33,381 nt of DNA from positions 1 to 33,381 of the forward strand of contig CAYONG010000007.1 in the NCBI GenBank assembly GCA_964405235.1, given 5' to 3'. The notes below the pieces were generated by a model, which was not told where the DNA came from, ran no database searches, and was given only the letters and a program-made list of their open reading frames with translations. The DNA is from WS-11 sp964405235 (GTDB lineage: Bacteria > Eisenbacteria > RBG-16-71-46). Below, one piece after another: positions 23,909-30,968 of this stretch; the first letter of the stretch is position 1; each line of letters opens with the position of its first letter. The translations under genes and the position numbers were made by a program.

Positions 23909-25285
23909 GTGACCCTTTCGCGCATCCGCAACACAATCGGCGCCCTCGTCCTGCTCGCCCTCGCCACCCTCGCCCCCGCTGCCGCGCTCGCCGACGCCCG
24001 GCCCGATACCCTGGCGGACAGCACCTGGACCGACCGCTGGACGCTGAAGAACGGGCTCGAGGTCACGGCGCGACACATCCCGCGCGGCAATGCCGTCGCG
24101 GTGGTCGTCGCCTACCGCGTCGGGCGCGATCAGGATCCGCCCGGACAGGACGGCCTCGCCGATCTGCTGGCCGAGGTTTTGTTGACCGCGCCGGCCGGCG
24201 ACATCCCCGAGCGGAGCCGCGAGGAGATGGCGGACCTGAGGCCACGGGGCTGGAACCTCCAGGTCACGCCGCGCTTCTCGCTCATCTCCGAGCTGGCCCC
24301 GCCCAAGCGATTCCCCGGCCTGCTCCGCCAGGTCGCCACCCGCATGCGCGGAGTCACGGTCACCGACACGCTGATGGCAAAGTCGCGGCGGGTCGTGACC
24401 CGCGACCTGGGCGAGCGCTACCTCGGCTCGCCCGAGCTGACGCTCATCCACCAGGTGCGGGATCTGGCGGCTGGTGTGAGCGACGAAACGCTCATCCGCC
24501 GTGCGACTGGACGCGCGTTCCAGAAGGTGACCGCCCCCGAGGCCGGCGACCGCCTGCGGCGCCTGTACGTTCCAGCGAACGCGGTCCTGGCGATGGCCGG
24601 CAACTTCGAGGACGTCGATCTGCGTCCGCTCGTCAGCAACCTGTTCGAGGGCATCCCCGCGGGGACTGCGATCCACGAGCCGCCGCCGGTATTGCTAAGG
24701 GCGGGCACGCGCACCATCACCCGCCAGGGGCTCGTCCAGCCGCTAGGCATCCTCGGCGTCCTCGCCCCGGCGCTGGACGATTCGCTGCACCCGAACTTCT
24801 ATCTCCATGCGCTCTTCATCGGCCGCTTCTGCGAAGAGCGTTGGGGCGCGGCGCCGGCGCCCCTGCCAGGCCGGGTCCGCTATCCGATCTTGGCCGATCC
24901 GACGATCGTTCAGATCTTCCCCCCGGTCCGGCCCGACGAGACCGATGCCGACCAGCTCGGTATCATGCTGCAGGACGCGATCGAGGCCCTGGCGGTTTCC
25001 ATCGCCGACCCGGTGATCTTCGAGGATCTCCGCGTTAACCATGCGTGGGTCCTCGGCGGACCGATGACGCCGGCGCTGCGCGCCCGCATCCGCGAACACA
25101 CGGGAACGCTCCATACCCTGGCGAGCACGCTGGCCGTGCGGGCCCTGTGGGGCAGCGAGGCATTCTGGACCCGCTATCGCGTGCGGTTCCTCGATCCGCG
25201 CGTGACCGGCGGCGAGCGCTGGACCGATTATTTCCAAGCGCCGGATCACATCGTCCGTCTGCTGCTGACGCCCGCGAGGCACTAA
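23909..25285 (+). CDS. Exported M16-like protein lacking the zinc-binding motif
   Basis: A 458-residue protein with a signal peptide (MTLSRIRNTIGALVLLALAT..., cleavage near AALA). It has M16 (insulinase/processing peptidase) two-lobed sequence: LKNGLEVTARHIP, AVVVAYRVGRDQDPPGQDGLA, YVPANAVLAMAGNFEDVDL. In active members the segment after PPG reads G-L-A-H-x-x-E-H. Here it is GLADLLAEVL, so both His and the catalytic Glu are lost. It is probably a non-catalytic homologue, like the inactive subunits that pair with active M16 peptidases. No active partner is beside it. GAGGA precedes the GTG start by 7 nt. It is transcribed away from rpiB. Its function is unknown. Confidence 0.82.
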   Translation: MTLSRIRNTIGALVLLALATLAPAAALADARPDTLADSTWTDRWTLKNGLEVTARHIPRGNAVAVVVAYRVGRDQDPPGQDGLADLLAEVLLTAPAGDIPERSREEMADLRPRGWNLQVTPRFSLISELAPPKRFPGLLRQVATRMRGVTVTDTLMAKSRRVVTRDLGERYLGSPELTLIHQVRDLAAGVSDETLIRRATGRAFQKVTAPEAGDRLRRLYVPANAVLAMAGNFEDVDLRPLVSNLFEGIPAGTAIHEPPPVLLRAGTRTITRQGLVQPLGILGVLAPALDDSLHPNFYLHALFIGRFCEERWGAAPAPLPGRVRYPILADPTIVQIFPPVRPDETDADQLGIMLQDAIEALAVSIADPVIFEDLRVNHAWVLGGPMTPALRARIREHTGTLHTLASTLAVRALWGSEAFWTRYRVRFLDPRVTGGERWTDYFQAPDHIVRLLLTPARH

Positions 25286-25329
25286 GCGCCCGGACTGCGC
25301 ACGATCGGGCCTTAGGGGCGCGCCGCGCG

Positions 25330-25358
25330 TTGACCCTCTGCGACCCCGATGCTAACGT
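25330..25358 (+). promoter_or_regulatory. Leaderless-type promoter of udk
   Basis: TTGACC (25330-25335), a 17-nt spacer and TAACGT (25353-25358) are followed by exactly 9 nt and the udk ATG at 25368. The layout is the same as at rpiB and tdk. The -10 is weak, but the -35 is identical to that of rpiB. Confidence 0.5.
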
Positions 25359-25367
25359 GCGGCGGAC

Positions 25368-26033
25368 ATGTCGCGGCGCATCCTCATCGGCATCGCCGGC
25401 GGATCGGGATCCGGCAAGACTCTGGTGGCGCGAAACATCGTCCGCGAGTTGGGGTCGGATCGCGTGGTCATCATCGACCAGGACTCCTACTACAAGAACC
25501 TCGAGGACATCCCGGCCCGCGACCGGGAGGCACGGAACTTCGACCACCCCGACGCCTTCGACAACGAGTTGCTCAAGCGCCACATCCGCGAGCTGCTCGA
25601 GGGCCGCGAGGTCGAGCAACCGATCTACGACTACAGCGAGCATCGTCGCCTGGGCGAGAGTCGGCGCATCGGCGACCACCTGGTGGTCGTGCTCGAAGGC
25701 ATCCTGATCTTCGTGGATCCCGAGCTGCGCGCGCTGATGGACATCAAGCTGTTCGTGGACGCCGACGCCGACGTGCGCTTCATCCGCCGGCTCCGCCGCG
25801 ACCTGGTCGAGCGCGGACGCTCGGTGGACAGCATCATCCGCCAATACGAGGAGAGCGTGCGGCCGATGCACATGCAATTCGTCGAGCCGAGCAAGCGCTA
25901 CGCCGATCTCATCATCCCCGAGGGCGGACACAACCGGGTGGCGATCGACCTGGTGAAGACCAAGATCAGCGAGCTGCTGCGCGAACGCGGCGGCGCGACG
26001 CGGCCGGCCGTCGAAGGGGTGCGGGCGGTCTGA
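25368..26033 (+). CDS. udk: Uridine kinase
   Basis: Phosphorylates uridine and cytidine for pyrimidine salvage in the cytosol. The P-loop GGSGSGKT is at residues 11-18. IIDQDSYYKN, ARNFDHPDAFDNELL, QPIYDYSEHRR, VVVLEGILIF and RFIRRLRRDLVERGRS are the family blocks in order. The 221-residue length is typical. The ATG is preceded at 9 nt by a -10 and by no well-spaced Shine-Dalgarno sequence. It starts 83 nt after the M16-like gene and is followed 43 nt later by a SulP transporter, probably on the same transcript. Phosphoribulokinase is excluded by these uridine-kinase blocks. Confidence 0.96.
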   Translation: MSRRILIGIAGGSGSGKTLVARNIVRELGSDRVVIIDQDSYYKNLEDIPARDREARNFDHPDAFDNELLKRHIRELLEGREVEQPIYDYSEHRRLGESRRIGDHLVVVLEGILIFVDPELRALMDIKLFVDADADVRFIRRLRRDLVERGRSVDSIIRQYEESVRPMHMQFVEPSKRYADLIIPEGGHNRVAIDLVKTKISELLRERGGATRPAVEGVRAV

Positions 26034-26076
26034 GATCCCCCTTCGCGGCGACGCCGTCCCTCATGGGCGGCGCGTC

Positions 26077-27744
26077 ATGAACTTGCGCCACTGGCTTCCC
26101 AAGTCGGTCGAGTGCCTGAGGGGCTACAACCCGCGGAGCTTCGGCGCCGACCTCATCGCCGGCGTCACCGTGGGGTTCGTCGCCCTGCCACTGGCAATGG
26201 CGTTCGCGATCTCATCGGGCGTCCCGCCGCAGGCGGGGCTCTACTGCGCGGTGGTCGCCGGCTTCCTCATCTCGGCGCTGGGCGGCTCGCGCACGCAGAT
26301 CGGTGGCCCGACCGGAGCCTTCGTGGTCGTGGTCTCGGGCATCGTCGCCCATCACGGGCTCGACGGGCTCTTGACCTGCACGATCATGGCCGGGGTCATC
26401 CTGATCTTGCTCGGCGCGACCGGAATGGGCACGGCGGTGGATTTCATCCCGCGCCCGGTCATCGTCGGCTTCACCAACGGCATCGCGGTGCTCATCGCCA
26501 GCACTCAGATCAAGGACCTGCTCGGTCTCGACATCCCGCAGGTCTCGGGCGTGTTCCTGCCGCGGCTCATCCAGATCGCCAACGCGCTACCGACCCTGTC
26601 GCCGCCGGCGACGGTGCTGGCCGCCGTCTCGCTGGTCGTCATCATCGCCGGCAACCGGCTCATCCGCCGTGTGCCCGGGACCATCCTGGCGCTGTTCGCC
26701 GGCACGATCGCGGCGGTGCTGCTCGCGCTGCCGGTCGAGACCATCGGCAGTCGTTTCGGTGGCGTCCCTGCCGGCCTGCCGCCGTTCGCGCCGCCGCGGT
26801 TTCGACCCGACCTGCTCCACGTGCTGCTGGCTCCGGCGCTGACGGTGGCGATGCTGGGTGCGATCGAGTCGCTCATGTCCGCGGTGGTCGCCGACCGCAT
26901 GACCGGCGACCGCCACAATCCCAACGTCGAGCTGGTCGCGCAGGGCGTCGCGAACATCGCGGCCCCGATGTTCGGCGGACTACCCGCGACCGGAGCGCTC
27001 GCGCGCACCGCGACCAGCATCCGCTCGGGGGCCAAGACGCCGGTGGCGGGCATGGTCCACGCGCTGACGCTGCTGGCGATCCTGGTATTCGCGGCGCCCT
27101 ATGCGAAGTTCGTCCCGCTCGCGATCCTCGCCGCCATCCTCCTGGTGGTCGCCTACCATATGGGCGACTGGGAGGAGATCCCGGAGCTGCTCAAGCTCTC
27201 GAAGGCCGACGTCAGCGTCTGGCTCCTCACCTTCGCGCTCACGGTGTTCGCCGACCTCACGGTGGCGGTCGAAGCGGGGATGATCCTCGCGGGGCTGCTC
27301 TTCATCCGCAAGGTCGCCGCCACCACCACCGTGAGCGAGGTGACCGAGGAGGACATCGAGGAAGGCCGCGTCCACGTACTTCAAGATAAAGTCATCCCGG
27401 ACTACGCAACGGTCTTCCGCATCCACGGCCCGTTCCTGTTCGGCTCGACAGAAAAGCTCGACCTGCTGGTGGACCGCATCGCCGACCTGCCGCCGATTGT
27501 TATCCTGCGGCTCCGCAACATGACCGCTATCGACGCGACCGGCGTGCGGGCGCTCGAGGATCTGGCCGACCGGCTCCACACGACCGGCCGCTCGCTCGTC
27601 CTGTGCGGGGTGCGCGCGCAGCCGGCGAAGCTCATGGATCGGGCCGATTTCGACGAGCACATCGGCAAGGAGAACATCTGCGCGAACGTCCAGGAGGCGC
27701 TCGCGCGTGCGCAGGCGATCCACGCGGCGACGAACGCGAAGTGA
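26077..27744 (+). CDS. SulP family anion transporter with STAS domain
   Basis: A 555-residue inner-membrane carrier for sulfate, bicarbonate or a similar anion. The N-terminal region has the SulP pattern (DLIAGVTVGFVALPLAMAFA; SGVPPQAGLYCAVVAGFLIS; GGPTGAFVVVVSGIV). About 10-14 hydrophobic segments follow, including GFTNGIAVLIASTQIKDLLG. A cytoplasmic STAS domain begins near residue 440 (ATVFRIHGPFLFGST) and has MTAIDATGVRALEDL, the loop that is regulatory in this family. The ion cannot be told from sequence. There is no clear ribosome-binding site at the ATG, so reading from the udk transcript is likely. The gene converges with the glucosidase gene 27 nt downstream. Confidence 0.94.
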   Translation: MNLRHWLPKSVECLRGYNPRSFGADLIAGVTVGFVALPLAMAFAISSGVPPQAGLYCAVVAGFLISALGGSRTQIGGPTGAFVVVVSGIVAHHGLDGLLTCTIMAGVILILLGATGMGTAVDFIPRPVIVGFTNGIAVLIASTQIKDLLGLDIPQVSGVFLPRLIQIANALPTLSPPATVLAAVSLVVIIAGNRLIRRVPGTILALFAGTIAAVLLALPVETIGSRFGGVPAGLPPFAPPRFRPDLLHVLLAPALTVAMLGAIESLMSAVVADRMTGDRHNPNVELVAQGVANIAAPMFGGLPATGALARTATSIRSGAKTPVAGMVHALTLLAILVFAAPYAKFVPLAILAAILLVVAYHMGDWEEIPELLKLSKADVSVWLLTFALTVFADLTVAVEAGMILAGLLFIRKVAATTTVSEVTEEDIEEGRVHVLQDKVIPDYATVFRIHGPFLFGSTEKLDLLVDRIADLPPIVILRLRNMTAIDATGVRALEDLADRLHTTGRSLVLCGVRAQPAKLMDRADFDEHIGKENICANVQEALARAQAIHAATNAK

Positions 27745-27771
27745 GGAAGCCCCCTTGCGGGTCCGGATCGT

Positions 27772-29826
27772 CTACCGCGACCCCACCAGCGTGAGCGTGC
27801 GACCGCCCCGGCCCACGGGGCGACGCGGAGGCGCCGCGGCGAGCACGTGCCACACGCGCAGCGCCTCGCCCACCGACCACGCCTGAGCGATCGCGCCGCC
27901 GGGCGCGTGGGGTGGATCTCCCTCCAGCCGCTGGCCGAGCTGACCCAGCCCCTGCTGTTCGAGCAGGCCCCCAAGCGACTCCAGCAGCGCCAGCGCCGCC
28001 GCCCGGCGGCCGTACACGCGATAGTGGGCGAGCGCGTAGTGCGGGAGCAGCCACGGCCACGCGGCCCCCTGGTGCCAGGCCGCCTCGCGCGCGGCATCGC
28101 CGGCGATGGAGCGGCCGCGGTAACGAGCATCGTTGGGCGCCAGGCTCCGCAGCCCGCCCGGGACGAGGAGCCTCCGCGCGCAGCAGTCGACCACCGCGCG
28201 CCGGCGCGCGGCAGGCAGCGGGCTGTCGGGCAGCGACACCGCGAGGAGCTGGTTCGGCCGCAGCGACGGATCGGCGCCCCTGGGCCCGTCGATGACATCG
28301 TAGAGGCAGCCCGCCTCGGCGTTCCAGTAGCGCTCGAACACGAGCCCTACCCGGCGCGCCATCTCGGAGTAGGCGTCGTGCGGGTGGCGCAGTCGGCGCG
28401 CGAATGCCGCCATTGCGGTGAGCGCGTTGAACCAGAGCGCGTTCACCTCGACCGGCTTGCCCGCGCGCGGCGTGACCGGCAACCCCTCCTGGCGTGCGTC
28501 CATCCAGGTGAGCGCGAGGCCCTCGCCCCCCGCGCGCAGCAGACCGTCGCGCGGGTCGGCGGCGATACCGTAGCGCTCGCCGCGCTCGAACCAGGCGCCG
28601 ATGTCCTCGAGCAACGGGAACAACTCCGCGAGCAGATCGTCATCCCGGGTCGTCTCGTGATAAGCCCGCACCGCCTGGAAGAACCACAGGGACGCATCCG
28701 CCCCCTGATAATCCGAACGCCCGCCGGGCTCGGTGAAGCGGTTGGGCAACAACCCGTGGTCCGCGTGCGCCGCCCAGGTCAGCAGGATCTCGCGCGCAAG
28801 ATCATGGCGCCCGGTCGCCAGCGTCAGCCCCGCCAGCGCCGCCATCGTATCGCGACCCCGGTCGCTCGACCACGGGTAGCCGGCGAGGATCGTGCGCCCG
28901 TTGGGCCGCTCCGGGCTCGGGCGGGCGACGATGAACGCATCGGCCGCCAGCACCAGCCGCCGCACCCAGGGCGGCGCCGCGCGGGCGATCGTCGGATGCG
29001 CGCGCGTCCAGCCGTCCATCAGCACGCGCTCGCGCCCGAGCTGGCGCGAGCGCGCGGCGGCCGCCGCCAGCGTGCCCGCGACCGCACCGGGGCGCGTGCT
29101 CGCCACCACCAGCACCCGGTCCCCCGGCCTCAGGCGCACGATCATCTCGCCCGCCATGAAGTGGTCCTCGACCCACGCCATCCCGTGGTCGCGCTCGGTG
29201 GGGAGCTCGTAGTCGCGGTACCATTCGCCGCCCGATCGCAGCTCGGCGCCCGCCGCCGATAGCCACAACGGCGTGGCGGTGTCGTACATGCGGATGCGCC
29301 AGCCGTCCCCGGCGCGCTCCACCGCCGGCGCCGGCGCGGGATCCACGGTGAGCGACATCACATCTCGGTGGTCCACCACCGCCCCGAGCGAGAGCGTGAT
29401 CGCGTGGCCGTCGGCGCCAAGCGCGTACTCGATGCAGGTGGTGTTCTCACCGTGTTCCATCCACACGCGCTTCTCGAGGCGCGCGCCGGGCACCGCCCAG
29501 GTCCAGACCGGGATCACACCCTCGAGGTGAAACGAGAGCAGGTGGCGGTGGCCCTTGGGCTCGACCGCCCCGCTCGCCCACAGGTCGGTGGTCAGGTCAA
29601 CCTGGTCGCCTTCATCGCCGACCCGCTCGGCGAGCTTGGCGAGCAAGAGGACGCGGCGCAGCGGCGGCTCGAGCGCCGCCACCAGCAGGCCGTGATGGCG
29701 ACGCGTGAGCGCGCCGCTCACGGTGCCGGAGGCGAAACCTCCGATCCCGTTGGTCACGAGCCATTCGCGCTCGGTGACCACGTTCAGGTCGCCGAGTTGG
29801 TCCCGTCCCAGGGTCAGGTCGCGCAT
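27772..29826 (-). CDS. Glycogen-debranching-type amylo-alpha-1,6-glucosidase
   Basis: Predicted to remove alpha-1,6-linked glucose from glycogen-like polymers. The N-terminal domain (WLVTNGIGGFASGTVSGALT; RRHHGLLVAALEPP) and the C-terminal (alpha/alpha)6 barrel match prokaryotic GDE-type enzymes. In the barrel, AGYPWSSDRGRDTMAALAGL carries the catalytic-region Asp residues. DYQGADASLWFFQAV, ALWFNALTAMAAFA and WHQGAAWPWLLPHY follow. The ATG at 29826 has GGAGGG 5 nt upstream and yields 684 residues. A longer frame to 29919 would add an Arg/Pro-rich stretch with no family similarity. A promoter lies at 29976-30005, leaving a leader of about 140 nt with a hairpin. No other glycogen gene is nearby. 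Confidence 0.92.
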   Translation of the reverse strand: MRDLTLGRDQLGDLNVVTEREWLVTNGIGGFASGTVSGALTRRHHGLLVAALEPPLRRVLLLAKLAERVGDEGDQVDLTTDLWASGAVEPKGHRHLLSFHLEGVIPVWTWAVPGARLEKRVWMEHGENTTCIEYALGADGHAITLSLGAVVDHRDVMSLTVDPAPAPAVERAGDGWRIRMYDTATPLWLSAAGAELRSGGEWYRDYELPTERDHGMAWVEDHFMAGEMIVRLRPGDRVLVVASTRPGAVAGTLAAAAARSRQLGRERVLMDGWTRAHPTIARAAPPWVRRLVLAADAFIVARPSPERPNGRTILAGYPWSSDRGRDTMAALAGLTLATGRHDLAREILLTWAAHADHGLLPNRFTEPGGRSDYQGADASLWFFQAVRAYHETTRDDDLLAELFPLLEDIGAWFERGERYGIAADPRDGLLRAGGEGLALTWMDARQEGLPVTPRAGKPVEVNALWFNALTAMAAFARRLRHPHDAYSEMARRVGLVFERYWNAEAGCLYDVIDGPRGADPSLRPNQLLAVSLPDSPLPAARRRAVVDCCARRLLVPGGLRSLAPNDARYRGRSIAGDAAREAAWHQGAAWPWLLPHYALAHYRVYGRRAAALALLESLGGLLEQQGLGQLGQRLEGDPPHAPGGAIAQAWSVGEALRVWHVLAAAPPRRPVGRGGRTLTLVGSR

Positions 29827-29849
29827 GGCGCCCTCCCGACGCATCCTTG

Positions 29850-29869
29850 GCTTCCGCGCAGACGGAAGC
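29850..29869 (-). promoter_or_regulatory. Leader hairpin of the debranching-type glucosidase gene
   Basis: GCTTCCG (29850-29856) and CGGAAGC (29863-29869) form a perfect 7-bp stem with a 6-nt loop. It lies about 12 nt upstream of the GGAGGG ribosome-binding site, within the predicted leader. A role in translation control is possible but unproven. Confidence 0.4.
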
Positions 29870-29975
29870 GTGCCGTGAGGTCGTGGGGCCGCGAGCGGCG
29901 CGGTGGGTGGGGACGCCACCGGCGCGAGATCGGGCTAGGCGAAGATGAGGCCACCCGGGCCCCCGAACGGGTGCC

Positions 29976-30005
29976 ATTCTAGACCCGCGGGTGGCCGGCT
30001 GTCAG
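29976..30005 (-). promoter_or_regulatory. Promoter of the debranching-type glucosidase gene
   Basis: On the minus strand CTGACA (30005-30000), an 18-nt spacer and TAGAAT (29981-29976) give one of the stronger sigma70-like matches in the window. The predicted transcript starts near 29969. The spacer holds the palindrome ACCCGCGGGT (29983-29992). Confidence 0.6.
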
Positions 30006-30058
30006 CAGGGTTGTGAGGCGGCCGCGAACCGGAGATCGGGCTCGGGGTAGGACGGTCC

Positions 30059-30880
30059 ATGCGCCCCTGGCCCTCCAACGCCCGGATTGGCCCCCCCGGT
30101 CTCGCTCCCGCCGCCTTCCTAGTCGCGTTGACGCTGGTCCTCCCTGCGGGCGAATCGCGGGCCTTCCGGGATGGCGGGTGCTTCTGGCCACCGGGGATCC
30201 CGAGGCCGAGAGTCGTGCTCGGCGGCGTGCGACTGCCGGGTGACGACCCCGATGCCGCGCTTGCCGTGGCAGAACGACTTGGGATCGGCACCCGCGCATG
30301 CCGCGAGGGGAACGGGTGGTGGATGGAGGGAGCGCAACTCGGTCCCACCGCACTCATGTGGGGTGCCTTCGGACTCAGTGATGCGGTGTTCGGAGTCCCG
30401 ACGCCGGGCGTCTTCCCGCTGCTCCATCCCATGGCGGACTGGGGCTGTCCCTGGTACGCGCCCATGACGGCGGAACAGCCCACCGGGGCCCTGCAGGTCG
30501 TCCGCGTCAACGCCCTGGTGAGCGACCTCGAGTCCACATGGCAGGCCTGGGGCTGGGCGGCCCCCCTCTCCTTCGGAGCCCCGTTCGACATCCCATGGCT
30601 CGACGCACGGGCGCGCGAGGCTCGGGTCGAAAACGGATCACTGCGCATGATCACGCCGGTGGATCCGGATGGCCTCGCTGCTCGCTGGCTGGCGGACGGC
30701 GGTCCGCGCTGGCTCGGGTTCACGCTCGTCGTCAGGGACCTCGCGCATGCGGCCGACGCGCTCGAGGGGCGCGGCGTGCGGCTCCTCCACGCGACCGAGT
30801 GGAAGCGTCCGCTGCTGGCGGTGGAACCCGACCAGGCGGGAGGCACGCTGGTCGAGTTCGTGGAGGGAGCCCCGTTCTGA
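30059..30880 (+). CDS. VOC/glyoxalase-like domain protein with signal-like N-terminus
   Basis: A 273-residue protein. Two vicinal-oxygen-chelate-type half motifs are visible. One begins VVRVNALVSDLESTWQAWG near residue 150. The second is LGFTLVVRDLAHAADALEGR, GVRLLHATEWKRPLLAV, GGTLVEFVEGAPF at the end. It resembles Glyoxalase-like domain proteins of unknown substrate. The first 35 residues contain a hydrophobic stretch and AGESRAF, so export is possible, which is unusual for this fold. Residues 40-145 are rich in Trp, Pro and Gly and unassigned. The ATG at 30059 has a modest AGGAC upstream. It is followed by the TMTC-like gene after an 88-nt gap holding an inverted repeat. Confidence 0.65.
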   Translation: MRPWPSNARIGPPGLAPAAFLVALTLVLPAGESRAFRDGGCFWPPGIPRPRVVLGGVRLPGDDPDAALAVAERLGIGTRACREGNGWWMEGAQLGPTALMWGAFGLSDAVFGVPTPGVFPLLHPMADWGCPWYAPMTAEQPTGALQVVRVNALVSDLESTWQAWGWAAPLSFGAPFDIPWLDARAREARVENGSLRMITPVDPDGLAARWLADGGPRWLGFTLVVRDLAHAADALEGRGVRLLHATEWKRPLLAVEPDQAGGTLVEFVEGAPF

Positions 30881-30922
30881 AGTGCGCCTCGGCGAGCGGG
30901 GGAGTTCGCGCGTCATTCTGCT

Positions 30923-30958
30923 AGGGTTCGCGACGGTCCGTAGCCACACGCGAACCCT
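30923..30958 (+). promoter_or_regulatory. Inverted repeat directly before the ribosome-binding site of the TMTC-like gene
   Basis: AGGGTTCGCG (30923-30932) and CGCGAACCCT (30949-30958) form a perfect 10-bp stem around 16 nt. The right arm touches the GGAG that serves the GTG start at 30969. It may terminate the VOC transcript, gate translation of the next gene, or bind a regulator as DNA. Confidence 0.55.
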
Positions 30959-30968
30959 GGAGTGACAT

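Noticed and set aside
23131..25038. 635-codon plus-strand open frame spanning rpiB and the M16-like gene
   Set aside because: It crosses two genes with recognisable products in other frames, as well as their divergent promoters.
26112..27389. 425-codon frame inside the SulP gene
   Set aside because: It is the +1-type shadow of the transporter. It is highly basic, without membrane segments.
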